From assembly GCA_007376205.1 (NCBI GenBank), contig VMFU01000006.1, positions 1 to 60,729 on the forward strand: DNA of 60,729 bases, in the 5' to 3' direction. Below the pieces are notes generated by a model. The model was not told where the DNA came from. It was given only the letters and a program-made list of their open reading frames with translations, and made no database searches. This document shows, in pieces, positions 13,019 to 25,174 of the stretch; within the stretch, counting starts at the first letter, position 1, and every line of letters starts with the position of its first letter. Origin of the DNA: Candidatus Peregrinibacteria bacterium Gr01-1014_25 (GTDB lineage: Bacteria; Patescibacteriota; Gracilibacteria; Peribacterales; Peribacteraceae). The position numbers were made by a program, and so were the translations under genes.

Positions 13019-15049
13019 ATGAAGGGTCAGCGAGTCTTGCAGATTGTTGCAGCCGGCCTGCTCATCGGAGTGTTCGCTCTCGTGTTCTGGGGTGGGCAGG
13101 GGGCCGCTCCAGGGCAGATTGTCGAAGATGACCTCTGTGGATTCCAAGGCGCCGCATGCGGTCCGCTCTTTGCCAGTTGCTGCCCGGGGATTGCCTGCAT
13201 CGATGGAGTTTGTGGCGGAGCTGCGGGAACGACATCCAGCGCCGGAGGTGTGAGCGGCGCAGGCGGGGGCGGGAGTAGCGTATTGTCCCAAGGTCTGATA
13301 GCGGGGGGCGATGGAGGAGCGGCAGGAGGCGTCAACAGCGGAGTGGATGGTGGCGGAATGACATCCAGCGTGACGACCGGCGGCACACAGTGCCCGCCGA
13401 ATACCCAGTGCATGGCCGTTGGTGCGTGCGGCCCGCAAAATTGCAACGGAGCCGCGGACGCGTGCGATGGGAATAGGGGGCTCTGCTGTTGCAAGACGAC
13501 CCCGGGCACGTCCTCCCAGCAATCGTCCGGTCCGTCGTCTCCCGCATCTTCTGCGATCTCATCACAATTTTCCTCTGCCTCTTCGACGTCCTCTACATCT
13601 TCTTCATCTTCTACCTCCTCCTCATTCTCCGTGTCATCTTCCTCCTGGAGTTCATATATTGCCTTCTGCGGCGATGGTGAGATCAGTGCATTGAGTGAGG
13701 ACTGCGAATTGAGCCAGGAGAACAAAGGAGAGAAGTTCTGCGGCGAAGGGCTCCGTTGCACGTGGTACACGGAGGAGCCCCTGGAATGCCGCTGCGTTTC
13801 GGAAGGCTGCATGTCCGAGACGACGGATGAGTGCGATGCGTGTCCCGGAGGCGCCCCCCGGTACATGGATGTCCTGGCATCCGGCCTCGAGGACAGATTC
13901 GAGGAAAACGCGTTCTGCAAAGGGGCTTGCAAGAACATGCTCACCGGCGGATTCAGACTCCGGTACAAAGGGAAATGCAAGTGGAGCACGGACGAGGAGA
14001 TGACCTCCTGCTACGAGGACTACACGCAGGGCTACACCGGCCGCATTCCGAGCTATTGGACGCTCTTCGTGAAGGGGAATTACCTCATGGACGGGATGCA
14101 CGATATTTTCATTCCGGAAGACGGATCATTCAATTGCAGCGGGCCGACGAGGTTTGTGTTCCATCCGGAGTACGGGCAACAGTACTGCACGGAGAACGGC
14201 AGTCTCGAAGTGATTGTGCAACCCGCATCATCGCTCGCATGTGCGAGCACGACCTCGTCTTCGACCTCCTCTCGCTCGTCCGTCACGACATCGTCCTCGG
14301 TGCCGCCATCATCACCCCCTCCGTCGTCACCACCACCTTCGTCACCACCGCCCTCATCGCCGCCGCCGCCATCATCACCCCCTCCGTCGTCACCGCCGAA
14401 GACGACAACCTCCATTCCTGTTGTCCCATCGACGAGAGGTCCCTCCACGAGTGCACGGGCGGCTGCCATGGAATACGTGACGCCCGCCTGCAGCGGCGAT
14501 TCATGCCTGGCGATGAGCTGTACGGGGATGGAGTGCGCTGCTGAAGGCAACGCACTCTGTGCCGCCGCCGGCAAGATCTGCCTGCAGTACTCCACGCCGC
14601 CGTGCGCGGTGTGCGGCGACGTGCCGCGCGCGGAAGAGACGCTTGCGGAGGCGATCCTCCGCCAGGCGTTCTGCGGCAACGGCCGCATCGAGGTGGGTGA
14701 AGCATGCGATGACGGCAACGCGCGAAACGGCGATGGATGCTCCGCGTTCTGCGGCAAGGATGAAGAGCGGGCTACATCTCCTCTCGTGACTATGCTCGGT
14801 ACGATGGCTCCGGTCGTTCCCACGTTGGACGGCGCTCTATCTGCCGGCACCGCGCCCAGATTGGGCATACGCGAATTCGTCTTCGGCCGCGCCGCCGCCC
14901 CCTCCGTCGCAGGATCCTCCACCCAGGAGTTCTTCATGGCCCCGCCCGTCCACGCCCCCGTCGGCGACACCGGACCTGCGGCCGTCGCCGTCATGGCCGC
15001 AGGCGCTGCGGCAGGATGGTCGTGGGTGAGAAGGAGACGGAAGGCATGA
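13019..15049 (+). CDS. large secreted Ser/Pro-rich surface protein with C-terminal anchor
   Basis: 676 residues, probable cell-surface protein. In order: signal/membrane segment (about 5-24), a Cys-rich segment (about 40-75), Gly-rich linkers, a Ser/Thr-rich stalk (about 165-215), a Cys-rich globular part, a second stalk of Pro-Pro-Ser-Ser repeats, a Myxococcus-type Cys-rich repeat (CGNGRIEVGEACDDGN, DUF4215-like) and a C-terminal hydrophobic helix ending in RRRRK. VGDTGP before that helix loosely resembles a sortase motif, but no sortase is in the window. A 30-nt exact direct repeat lies in the Pro/Ser region (14302-14331, 14365-14394). ATG 13019 is preferred to 12989 because the signal segment starts there. 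Confidence 0.8.
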   Translation: MKGQRVLQIVAAGLLIGVFALVFWGGQGAAPGQIVEDDLCGFQGAACGPLFASCCPGIACIDGVCGGAAGTTSSAGGVSGAGGGGSSVLSQGLIAGGDGGAAGGVNSGVDGGGMTSSVTTGGTQCPPNTQCMAVGACGPQNCNGAADACDGNRGLCCCKTTPGTSSQQSSGPSSPASSAISSQFSSASSTSSTSSSSSTSSSFSVSSSSWSSYIAFCGDGEISALSEDCELSQENKGEKFCGEGLRCTWYTEEPLECRCVSEGCMSETTDECDACPGGAPRYMDVLASGLEDRFEENAFCKGACKNMLTGGFRLRYKGKCKWSTDEEMTSCYEDYTQGYTGRIPSYWTLFVKGNYLMDGMHDIFIPEDGSFNCSGPTRFVFHPEYGQQYCTENGSLEVIVQPASSLACASTTSSSTSSRSSVTTSSSVPPSSPPPSSPPPSSPPPSSPPPPSSPPPSSPPKTTTSIPVVPSTRGPSTSARAAAMEYVTPACSGDSCLAMSCTGMECAAEGNALCAAAGKICLQYSTPPCAVCGDVPRAEETLAEAILRQAFCGNGRIEVGEACDDGNARNGDGCSAFCGKDEERATSPLVTMLGTMAPVVPTLDGALSAGTAPRLGIREFVFGRAAAPSVAGSSTQEFFMAPPVHAPVGDTGPAAVAVMAAGAAAGWSWVRRRRKA

Positions 15050-15108
15050 GATGTTGGATGCGAGATGCTGGATTGACTTTCTGACAGCCGGGGGCAGGAT
15101 GTCGGTGC

Positions 15109-15194
15109 CGATCGCTTTGCGATCGTGTTCTTTGAGGACATCGATTCATCGCATCCGGCGAAGCGGAGAAGTCACTTCTCTGGCTCGCCGGATG
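15109..15194. repeat. two hairpins in intergenic gap
   Basis: CGATCGC-TTT-GCGATCG (15109-15125) is followed by a bipartite hairpin, CATCCGGCGA (15152-15161) with TCGCCGGATG (15185-15194) enclosing GAGAAG/CTTCTC. Neither has a strong T tract. They occupy the gap between the surface protein and the next gene. Confidence 0.6.
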
Positions 15195-15237
15195 TGAAGC
15201 GCGCGTTTCCCCGGCCAAGACGTATCCCAAGAGGATT

Positions 15238-15615
15238 ATGGTCATGTTGCATTGGCAGTGCGGACCCCTGCAGATCGCGTTCATCAGGGGTGGAGTGAAT
15301 GTGAACTCACTCCGGTACTACACGGTGACGAACCCGGACGGCGCGACTGTGTCGCTGGCGGTTGCAGACACGCTGCAACCCAGCGCCCCACCACCCTACG
15401 AACTCGTGCCGCCGAGCGGCATCCGCCGTGAAGTGCCGCAGAGTTGCGTTCTTGTCTTCTATGCCATGCCCGAAGGCCAGGAACCGCGCATCCTGCGGCT
15501 CCGCGTGAAGAACGACTCGGTGGAGAGGATCAAGCACATGATCGCCCCTCCGCCGCCCCCGCCTCCGGCGCCCAAGCGCCGCGGTCGTTCACGGAAGACG
15601 GCCGCTACCGTCTGA
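15238..15615 (+). CDS. hypothetical protein with poly-proline and basic tail
   Basis: 125 residues with no recognised family. The N-terminal two thirds look like a beta-rich domain; the C-terminus has eight consecutive Pro-rich residues followed by a basic cluster (KRRGRSRK), possibly nucleic-acid binding. It starts at ATG 15238, with ATG 15244 as an alternative. It is terminated by a strong hairpin at 15636. Confidence 0.6.
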   Translation: MVMLHWQCGPLQIAFIRGGVNVNSLRYYTVTNPDGATVSLAVADTLQPSAPPPYELVPPSGIRREVPQSCVLVFYAMPEGQEPRILRLRVKNDSVERIKHMIAPPPPPPPAPKRRGRSRKTAATV

Positions 15616-15635
15616 TGCGATCGATGTCCTTCCAT

Positions 15636-15669
15636 GCCTGGCCCGTTTCCCACGGGCCAGGCTTTTTCT
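15636..15669 (+). terminator. rho-independent terminator
   Basis: A perfect 11-bp stem (15636-15646 with 15652-15662, loop TTCCC) followed by TTTTTCTT. It separates the small hypothetical gene from gyrA. Confidence 0.92.
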
Positions 15670-15722
15670 TGCTCTTTCCTCATATCTGAAATCCGCTATC
15701 ATCTCTCCACCGCGATTTCTCT

Positions 15723-18359
<2,637 letters not shown>

Positions 18360-18364
18360 ACAGG

Positions 18365-18409
18365 GGAGACCGATGAGACCGAAGAGCCCAAGGAGACCGA
18401 CGACAGAGA
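18365..18409. repeat. 9-nt-period repeat, locus 1
   Basis: Five consecutive 9-base units beginning GGAGACCGA, TGAGACCGA, AGAGCCCAA, GGAGACCGA, directly after the gyrA stop. Only one arm is present here. Confidence 0.7.
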
Positions 18410-18468
18410 TTTTCCGTGGGTTTCCAAGCACTTGTCTTTTTCTGTATCCGCACTACACTCACATCCTC

Positions 18469-18678
18469 ATGAAGACCGGTATCCACCCTGATCTGCACCA
18501 GAAAGCCAAAACGACCTGCATGACCTGCGGGGCGGTGTTTGTGATCCCATCGACGGTTGCGGAGCAGACGGTGGAGACCTGCCGTCTGTGCCACCCCGTG
18601 TACACGGGGAAGAAGCAGACGACGACCCGCGGTGGCCGCATCGAGCGGTTCAAGAAGCGGGCGAGTGCGAAGAAATGA
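18469..18678 (+). CDS. rpmE: 50S ribosomal protein bL31
   Basis: 69 residues, zinc-binding (C+) form with CMTC and CRLCHP, followed by the family signature YTGKK. The basic C-terminus suits rRNA contact. ATG 18469 gives the standard length; TACACT lies 9 nt upstream. The stop overlaps the next start (ATGATG), implying coupling to the membrane gene downstream. Confidence 0.95.
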   Translation: MKTGIHPDLHQKAKTTCMTCGAVFVIPSTVAEQTVETCRLCHPVYTGKKQTTTRGGRIERFKKRASAKK

Positions 18679-19313
18679 TGCTTCCCCCCCGCATTGTCAC
18701 CGCCCTTTCCCTTGCGGCGCTCGCCGCGGGCGTCTTCGGCGTCGTCAGCCTGGGGCTTGCGCGGCATGCGCGCCTGCGCGCGGAAACGGCCGCGACCATG
18801 CTGCAGGAGAACTTCCGGTCGGATCAGCGCACCGGCCGCGACCGGTTTTTGGCCCTTCCGCCCGATCTGCAGGATGTCGTCACGTCTTCCCATGACACGC
18901 TCGTCAAAGCTGGTTTGAGCGACGCATTTCTCACGGAGCATGTCGCGCTCGCCGACGTGGGCGGGCAGCCGGGAGGACGGACCGTGACGTGGCATGCGCT
19001 CCTTGGAGACATCCGCATGGTCCTGGAAGACAGGATCTGGTTCGCCGTCGGCATCGGCCGCGTGCACAGTCTCGCCGCGCAGCTCGGGCGGGCGCACGAT
19101 ATCACGCCGCTCTTCTCCTCGGCGGAGGCGGGCAGAGTACTTGAGAAATGCATAGGCGTGTTCACCGACCCCGCGTTCAGCCTGCGGGCCGCTGTGCCCG
19201 ATGGACCGGTCCGATTCCTCCTGCAGGCGCGCGCGGTGGAGGTATTGGATGAGCATGCCGTTGTAGGCACGCTCGACATGGAGACTGGCGAATGCCAGAA
19301 GCGCGTTCTCTAA
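18675..19313 (+). CDS. membrane-anchored hypothetical protein
   Basis: 212 residues; an N-terminal membrane helix (about 7-27) and a soluble extracytoplasmic domain with no recognised family. The start ATG overlaps the rpmE stop. The stop codon (19311-19313) abuts the CIRCE operator of hrcA. Confidence 0.7.
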   Translation: MMLPPRIVTALSLAALAAGVFGVVSLGLARHARLRAETAATMLQENFRSDQRTGRDRFLALPPDLQDVVTSSHDTLVKAGLSDAFLTEHVALADVGGQPGGRTVTWHALLGDIRMVLEDRIWFAVGIGRVHSLAAQLGRAHDITPLFSSAEAGRVLEKCIGVFTDPAFSLRAAVPDGPVRFLLQARAVEVLDEHAVVGTLDMETGECQKRVL

Positions 19314-19338
19314 TAGCACTCGCATGGTATGAGTGCTA
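19314..19338 (+). promoter_or_regulatory. CIRCE operator of hrcA
   Basis: TAGCACTC (19314-19321), 9-nt spacer, GAGTGCTA (19331-19338): an HrcA-binding inverted repeat. It overlaps the -10 box TATACT (19337-19342), which lies 8 nt before the hrcA ATG, so HrcA should repress its own gene. Confidence 0.93.
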
Positions 19339-19350
19339 TACTTGACAGGT

Positions 19351-20061
19351 ATGGATGAGAGACAGGCAAAACTCCTTACCGCGATTATCGACCAATTCAT
19401 TGAAACGGCCCTGCCGGTGGGCAGCAAGCGGCTTCTCGAGTCCGCGGATTTCGCCGTGTCATCGGCCACGATCCGCAGCGAGATGAGCGATCTGGAGTCC
19501 GCGGGATTCCTCCTGCAGCCCCATGTGTCCGCCGGGCGGATTCCCACGGCGAAGGGGTATCGCGTGTACGTGCAGGAATTCATGAAGCCCACCCGCCACG
19601 AGAAGGCCGTGCGCCGCAAGTTCGACGAGCTGCGCGAGCAGTATTGGCAGCGCAAGGATCAGGAGCGCGTGTACGAAGCCATCGCCCTGCTCGCGCACAT
19701 GGTTCCCAACGTGGCGTTCGCCACCGTGCCTCACAAGGAGCGTGTGTACTACCTCGGTCTCGCCAACACGCTGCGCCAGCCGGAATTCCAATCCAACCCC
19801 CTGCTCGCGAGCGGCGTGGTCGAGGTGCTGGAGCACCGTCTGCACGACGTGATCCGCGATCTGCAGCTGGACGACGAAGTCCGCTACTACATCGGCGAAG
19901 AGCACATCCTGCCGCAGTTTCAGAGCTGCAGCGTGATGCTGACGCGCTACACGATCCGCGGGAGCGAGGGGGCGATCGGCATCATGGGCCCGCTGCGCAT
20001 GGACTATGCCTACAACACCGTTGCGCTCGACCTGGTTGCCAATCTCTTGCGTTCACACTGA
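19351..20061 (+). CDS. hrcA: heat-shock repressor HrcA (short form)
   Basis: 236 residues, about 100 shorter than typical HrcA. The N-terminal winged helix is complete (SSATIRSEMSDLESAGFL, QPHVSAGRIPT-x3-YRVYV). The C-terminal signature IGIMGPLRMDY is retained, so the loss is in the middle GAF/insert region. HrcA represses chaperone genes through CIRCE; copies are found here upstream of hrcA and clpC. ATG 19351 is chosen over ATG 19333, which lies inside the operator. It is followed after 3 nt by a VirD4-like gene. Confidence 0.92.
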   Translation: MDERQAKLLTAIIDQFIETALPVGSKRLLESADFAVSSATIRSEMSDLESAGFLLQPHVSAGRIPTAKGYRVYVQEFMKPTRHEKAVRRKFDELREQYWQRKDQERVYEAIALLAHMVPNVAFATVPHKERVYYLGLANTLRQPEFQSNPLLASGVVEVLEHRLHDVIRDLQLDDEVRYYIGEEHILPQFQSCSVMLTRYTIRGSEGAIGIMGPLRMDYAYNTVALDLVANLLRSH

Positions 20062-20064
20062 TCC

Positions 20065-22782
20065 ATGCCTCCGATGTCTTCCATTCTCCTGCGTATCCGG
20101 CCATCGATGCCGGACCCCGAAGAAGCGAGTGCCAACCGCGGTCCGATCATGATGGAGGCGACCTTGAGCGCGCTGCACTCCCTGCGCGGCGGCAACGGGC
20201 GCGTGAGCCTGGAAATCGGCTCTGCGGAGGGCAAAGTCGGCCTCTTCGCGCAGATGACGCAGGGCGCGGCTCCGCTCGTCGAAAGCCAGCTCTATGCGCA
20301 GTTCCCCGAAGCGGAGATCGAACAGGCGCCGACGGATTTGTTTACTCCCAAGAACGACGAAGTCGTCGTGTCGACGGATCTGGTTCTCACGGAATCGGAG
20401 CTGTTTCCCATCAAGCGGTATCCGCAGTTTTCGGATCTGATGACGCGGCAGAGCGTCGACACCATCGCCGGCGTCACCGGCGCGCTCGTCCGCTATCCGC
20501 TGCCCGGCATGCGCGGGCACGTCACCATCGCGTTCACGCCGGTGGGCGGTTCCTTCCGTCGCCGTGCGCTGACATTCCTGCCTCTGCTCGGGAAAGGATT
20601 GCCCAAACACTGGCCGGCCTACGCGCGTCTCTTCACCCGCGTCCATATGGCCCGCGGCTGGCGCAGGCTGTTGCTCCTCCCCGTGGACATTCTCTTCGGT
20701 GGCTTCCGCACCTGGTTCTCCCGCGTGCTGCCACAGATGTCCGTGTCTATGCTGACGGGACAGGAGCAGGCGATTCCGGAGTCCGACGACCCCGAACACC
20801 ATGTCAGCATGCGGACGCACGAGCGCGAAGATGCCGTCTCCGCAGCCGTCGACAAACTCAATCGTCTTCTCTTCGCCGTAACGGTCCGCGTCAGCGTCAT
20901 CGCGCCAAAGGCCGCGTCTGCGGCCGCGCGCGCCAAAGTCGACGAGATCGCAGGCAGCTTCCGCCAGTTCACTCTGCCCCAGTGCAACGGCTTCATCGCG
21001 TTGCCGGTGACCGAAGGACCTGCGGAGCCGCCACGGCATCGCGGCGGATCGTTTGTGATGAGTTCCGAGGAGATTGCGACACTCTGGCATATTCCCAGCG
21101 TCCTCGTGAAAACCCCGAACTTCGACTGGGTGTTGAGCAAAAAGCTGGAGCCACCGGTGAATTTGCCCTGCCCGGGCGTCACGGATTCCGAGGGGCAGCT
21201 GACGGTTCTCGGCGAAGCCGTCTTTCACGGCCAACGCATGAAATTCGGCATCCGCACCGACGACCGCCGTCGCCATGTGTACATCATCGGAAAAACGGGT
21301 ATGGGAAAATCCACGCTCCTCGAGAACATGCTCTACTCCGATATCCTCGCCGGAAAGGGCGTGGGGCTCATCGATCCGCACGGCGATCTTGTCGAGGCCG
21401 TGCTGAAATTCGTTCCGAAGGAGCGCAGCAACGACGTGGTGCTGTTCGATCCCGCGGACCGCGAGTACCCGATTTCCTTCAACATGCTCGAAGCGATCCA
21501 CCCCGACCAGCGCCCGCTCATCTGCTCCGGCCTGATGAGCGTCTTCACGAAGATGTGGCCCGACGCGTTCAGCGGACGCATGGAGTACATCCTGCGCAAC
21601 ACGCTCGTCGCGCTCCTCGAGAACGAGGGCCAGTCGATGCTCGGCATTCTGCGCATCTTCGCCGACGACGCGTATCGCGCAAAAATTGTCGAAAACGTGC
21701 AGGAGCCCATGGTAAAGGCGTTCTGGCAGTCCGAGTACACCAGCTGGTCCGACAAGTACCGGACGGAAGCCGTCGCCGCGATTCAGAATAAGATCGGGCA
21801 GCTGCTGACCACGCCGGTCATTCGCAACATCGTGGGACAGGTGAAGAGTTCGCTCGACATCCGACATGCGATGGACACGGGCAAGATCGTCCTGGTCAAT
21901 TTGTCCAAGGGGAAGATCGGCGAGGACACGTCGGCGTTCATCGGTTCGATGCTCGTCACGAAGTTCCAGATCGACGCCATGAGCCGCGCGGATATCCCGG
22001 AGAATGACCGGCGCGATTTCTTCCTCTACGTCGACGAGTTCCAGAACTTCGCCACGCCGTCGTTCGCGACGATCCTGTCCGAGGCGCGCAAATACCGTCT
22101 GGCGCTGACGATGGCCAACCAGTACGTCGCACAGCTCACGAGCGGGGAGAGCAACAACACCCAGCTGCGAGACGCCGTCTTCGGCAACGTCGGCACGATG
22201 GTCAGCTTCCAGGTCGGTTCGGACGATGCCGAGGAGATGAGCATGCAGTTCGAGGAGGCGGTGACACCGAAGGACATCTTGAGCCTCCCGAAATTCCACG
22301 CGTACATGCGGCTGATGATCGACGGCATGCCGAGCAAGCCGTTCTCGGTTTCCACGCTCCCGCCCCCGCAGGGGAAGCAGGATCCCAAGCGCCTCGACAC
22401 GATCCGCGGCCTCTCCCGCGAGCGCTACGCCCGCGAGCGCGGCGAAGTCGAGGAGAAAATCCACCGCTGGGCGGCGTCGGCGATGGAGGCCAAGGCGCAG
22501 GCCAAAGACGAGGCGAAGCGGAAGGAGAAGGAAGAGGAGGAGCGCAAGAAAGCCAAGGCCAAGGGCATGACGCTCGAGGCGTACCGCGCGTGGCGCGACC
22601 GCGAGATGTGGCTCAATGCCTTCAACGCCCTCCGCAAGAAGGAATTCAACGGCGAGAAGCTCACCGTCCTCGAGCAGACGCAGATGCAGGATCTCGTGCG
22701 CAAACTCGAGGCCACGGGCGGCGTCCCTCCGCCGAGCAAGACGATGCTGGCGGGGAAGGAGAAGAAGGACGAGAAGAAGTAA
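20065..22782 (+). CDS. VirD4/TraD-like type IV secretion ATPase
   Basis: 905 residues. Resembles coupling proteins of conjugative/T4SS machines that pump DNA through the envelope. The N-terminal ~230 residues include hydrophobic segments (WRRLLLLPVDILFGGF). Walker A IIGKTGMGKST is near residue 408 and Walker B FFLYVDEFQNF near 650. The tail after about 790 is a long Lys/Glu/Ala-rich coiled coil. It starts 3 nt after hrcA. Other T4SS-like parts lie far away at 49.5-50.8 and 55 kb. Confidence 0.85.
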   Translation: MPPMSSILLRIRPSMPDPEEASANRGPIMMEATLSALHSLRGGNGRVSLEIGSAEGKVGLFAQMTQGAAPLVESQLYAQFPEAEIEQAPTDLFTPKNDEVVVSTDLVLTESELFPIKRYPQFSDLMTRQSVDTIAGVTGALVRYPLPGMRGHVTIAFTPVGGSFRRRALTFLPLLGKGLPKHWPAYARLFTRVHMARGWRRLLLLPVDILFGGFRTWFSRVLPQMSVSMLTGQEQAIPESDDPEHHVSMRTHEREDAVSAAVDKLNRLLFAVTVRVSVIAPKAASAAARAKVDEIAGSFRQFTLPQCNGFIALPVTEGPAEPPRHRGGSFVMSSEEIATLWHIPSVLVKTPNFDWVLSKKLEPPVNLPCPGVTDSEGQLTVLGEAVFHGQRMKFGIRTDDRRRHVYIIGKTGMGKSTLLENMLYSDILAGKGVGLIDPHGDLVEAVLKFVPKERSNDVVLFDPADREYPISFNMLEAIHPDQRPLICSGLMSVFTKMWPDAFSGRMEYILRNTLVALLENEGQSMLGILRIFADDAYRAKIVENVQEPMVKAFWQSEYTSWSDKYRTEAVAAIQNKIGQLLTTPVIRNIVGQVKSSLDIRHAMDTGKIVLVNLSKGKIGEDTSAFIGSMLVTKFQIDAMSRADIPENDRRDFFLYVDEFQNFATPSFATILSEARKYRLALTMANQYVAQLTSGESNNTQLRDAVFGNVGTMVSFQVGSDDAEEMSMQFEEAVTPKDILSLPKFHAYMRLMIDGMPSKPFSVSTLPPPQGKQDPKRLDTIRGLSRERYARERGEVEEKIHRWAASAMEAKAQAKDEAKRKEKEEEERKKAKAKGMTLEAYRAWRDREMWLNAFNALRKKEFNGEKLTVLEQTQMQDLVRKLEATGGVPPPSKTMLAGKEKKDEKK

Positions 22783-22785
22783 CGC

Positions 22786-23850
22786 TCATTCTTTCTCCTC
22801 CAATGCGACGATGGGATCGCCAATGCTGATGATGCGGCCCCAGGCGTTTTTCTCGGCAACGACGTTGACGCCGAAGGTCGGGCGCTTGTCCGGCTTGCCG
22901 TCGTTGAGATCAAGGCGGCGGGGGCGGGCACTTTGGAACGTCTTGAACGGCTCCCCGTCTTTGGCGTGAACCCCGTGTTCCAGATCGACTTGTGTGACCT
23001 TGCAACGCACGCAAAGGCCGCCAAAGAGCATACGCATTTGCTCGCGGCTACGATCACGCTCCGGCCGTATTGAAGCGCTTGCGAGGACGTCCTCAAGGTG
23101 CGCGGGCCAGCCGATTACGGCGATGTTGGGCCGCGTGACGTTGATGGGGATGGGACGCACACTGTTCTGCCTGCTCTTCTGGATGAAGTCCCAGCTTGGC
23201 CATGATTCGAGGAGGATTTGGCCGCCGTCGCTCAAGAGCGTTTCGGCACCATCGATGCCGCACCGATGCCGATCCTCGACGACGCGCGGAGAGCCGGCGG
23301 CCGGAAAGAGGACGTGGATGCGATCGGCGTCATCCCGGAAAGATCCGAGGTAATCGCGGATGGCCCGCGTGATCGGCCCGTCACCCTCCACCTCCGTTTC
23401 GATCATGTCGCCGGCGACGACAACGTTGGTCCGCCGCCGCTTTTCGTTCGGCATGCTCTGTTCCAGCGGCATGGGAAACGCGTCGCGGCCCGGAATGTGA
23501 TAGTGCAACGTCTCCGACGGACTCATGGATGCTTCGATGAGGGCGAGCTTCGGCTCTTCACGCTGGCTAAAACGTTTCAGCGACTCCCCCGAGTCCAGAT
23601 CGCCGTGCGCGAGCATGACCATGCGGTCGCGATACATACCCTTGATATCGGCGAATCCTTGCTGCGTCAGGCGGACACTGCCCTTGCGCAATCCTCCGAG
23701 CGCCTTGAATGGATACATCCACAATCGTTCAATTCCTCCTTCGATGCCATTCACGTCCTTTGGCAGGTTTTGCAATGACGTGGTGTATGGATCCTCGGGG
23801 TTCCCCGTATCATCGAACCGCTGCTGGATGTACCGGTCGCGGATGGGCAT
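22786..23850 (-). CDS. MOSC domain protein
   Basis: 354 residues resembling the MOSC/mARC family: an N-terminal beta barrel start (IERLWMYPFKALGGL), FS-like SDGGQILLES, then VTRPNIAVIG...LEDVL, CVRCKVTQVDLEHG and a final FGVNVV...GRIISIGDPI. MOSC proteins bind molybdenum cofactor; CVRC contains candidate ligand cysteines. A TACAAT box lies 20 nt upstream of the ATG. It is convergent with the VirD4-like gene, with a 3-nt gap. Whether this organism makes molybdenum cofactor is not visible. Confidence 0.78.
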   Translation of the reverse strand: MPIRDRYIQQRFDDTGNPEDPYTTSLQNLPKDVNGIEGGIERLWMYPFKALGGLRKGSVRLTQQGFADIKGMYRDRMVMLAHGDLDSGESLKRFSQREEPKLALIEASMSPSETLHYHIPGRDAFPMPLEQSMPNEKRRRTNVVVAGDMIETEVEGDGPITRAIRDYLGSFRDDADRIHVLFPAAGSPRVVEDRHRCGIDGAETLLSDGGQILLESWPSWDFIQKSRQNSVRPIPINVTRPNIAVIGWPAHLEDVLASASIRPERDRSREQMRMLFGGLCVRCKVTQVDLEHGVHAKDGEPFKTFQSARPRRLDLNDGKPDKRPTFGVNVVAEKNAWGRIISIGDPIVALEEKE

Positions 23851-23905
23851 AGAAAGATGAAAAGGGCGCCATTGTACGTTCTCGGGACCCGTGAGACAAG
23901 CAGGG

Positions 23906-25174
23906 TTAACAATGCCGGTCGATCCCCGGTACCGGGAATTGCTGACAGAAGGCCGTGACGTCGGAGCGGAGAGAGGCGAGCGCAGCGTCGTCCCCGCGCT
24001 GCTCGATTGCGCGCAACATGAAGTTTCCGAGGATGTCCATCTCCCCCTCCTTCATTCCCCGCGTTGTGATGGCCGGGGTGCCAAGGCGTATGCCGGACGG
24101 ATCCATGGGTTTGCGCTGGTCGTCGGGGATCATGTTCTTGTTCAGCGTGATGTTGATCCGGTCCAGCGTTCGTTCGACTTCGCCGCCCGCGATGCCCCAG
24201 GACGCCACCGCATCGATGAGCATGAGGTGGTTGTCGGTGCCGTTCGTGACGAGTTTGACGCCGTGGTCCATGAAGAATGCCGCAAGGTGCTTGCTGTTGC
24301 GGATGATCTGCATGGCGTACGTTTGGAACTCGGGTTTTAATGCCTCTCCGAACGCTACTGCCTTCGCGGCAATCATCTGCATGATGGGACCCCCCTGAAA
24401 TCCCGGAAAGACCGCCTTGTCGATCTTCTTCCCCAACTCCGCCTCGCGCGTGAGAATCATGCCGCCGCGCGGCCCGCGGAGCGTCTTGTGCGTCGTCGTG
24501 GTGATGATGTCGAAGCCGTCGTCGAAAGGATTGCGCAGCTGCCTGCCGGCGATGAGGCCCGCGATGTGCGCCATATCCGCCATCGTCACGGCTCCGACTT
24601 CGTCGGCAATGGCTTTCATTTTGGCGTAGTCCAATTCACGGGGATATGCGGAAAAACCGGCGAGCAGGATTTTCGGTTTCACCTCCAGCGCGGTCCGCCG
24701 CATCTCATCGTAGTCCATCGCACCGGTCTCAACGTCCTTCATCTTGTAACGGACGAAGCGGAAAATCTTCGTCATGTAGGTCACCGGGTGGCCGTGCGTC
24801 AGATGGCCGCCGTGCGACAGGTCCATTCCCATGACCGTGTCTCCTGGTTCCAGGAGGGCGAAATATACGGCTACGTTCGCCGGAGCGCCTGCGTGCGGTT
24901 GGACGTTGGCATGGCCGGCGCCGAAGAGCTTCTTCGCACGCTCGATCGCGAGCGTCTCAACGGCATCGGTGAATTCCTGCCCGCCGTAGTAGCGCTTGCC
25001 CGGGTATCCTTCGGCGTATTTGTTGTTGAATACCGTGCCCATAGTCTCCAGCACGGCAGGCGAAATGTAGTTCTCCGATGCGATCAATTCGACGCCATCG
25101 CGCTGCCGCCGCATCTCTCCAATGAGGGCGGCGTAGACGTCGGGATCGGCCTGCTGGAGTGCGTCGTATGTCAG
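23906..25174 (-). CDS. glyA: serine hydroxymethyltransferase
   Basis: 422 residues if started at CTG 25174. PLP enzyme converting serine and THF to glycine and methylene-THF. Motifs: ELIASENY, EGYPGKRYYGG, the PLP lysine region TTTTHKTLRGPRGG and HL-MLID. The first ATG (25114) would remove the conserved N-terminal stretch DPDVYAALIGEMRRQ, whereas the frame is open to CTG 25174, which overlaps the upstream stop as CTGA. That overlap suggests termination-reinitiation from the formyl-THF cyclo-ligase gene. Confidence 0.93.
   Translation of the reverse strand: MTYDALQQADPDVYAALIGEMRRQRDGVELIASENYISPAVLETMGTVFNNKYAEGYPGKRYYGGQEFTDAVETLAIERAKKLFGAGHANVQPHAGAPANVAVYFALLEPGDTVMGMDLSHGGHLTHGHPVTYMTKIFRFVRYKMKDVETGAMDYDEMRRTALEVKPKILLAGFSAYPRELDYAKMKAIADEVGAVTMADMAHIAGLIAGRQLRNPFDDGFDIITTTTHKTLRGPRGGMILTREAELGKKIDKAVFPGFQGGPIMQMIAAKAVAFGEALKPEFQTYAMQIIRNSKHLAAFFMDHGVKLVTNGTDNHLMLIDAVASWGIAGGEVERTLDRINITLNKNMIPDDQRKPMDPSGIRLGTPAITTRGMKEGEMDILGNFMLRAIEQRGDDAALASLRSDVTAFCQQFPVPGIDRHC

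Noticed and set aside
15152-15194. Rho-independent terminator of the surface protein gene
   Set aside because: The stem is strong but no T tract follows; kept only as a hairpin.
20053-22464. 803-codon minus-strand open frame
   Set aside because: Antisense shadow of the VirD4-like ATPase gene.
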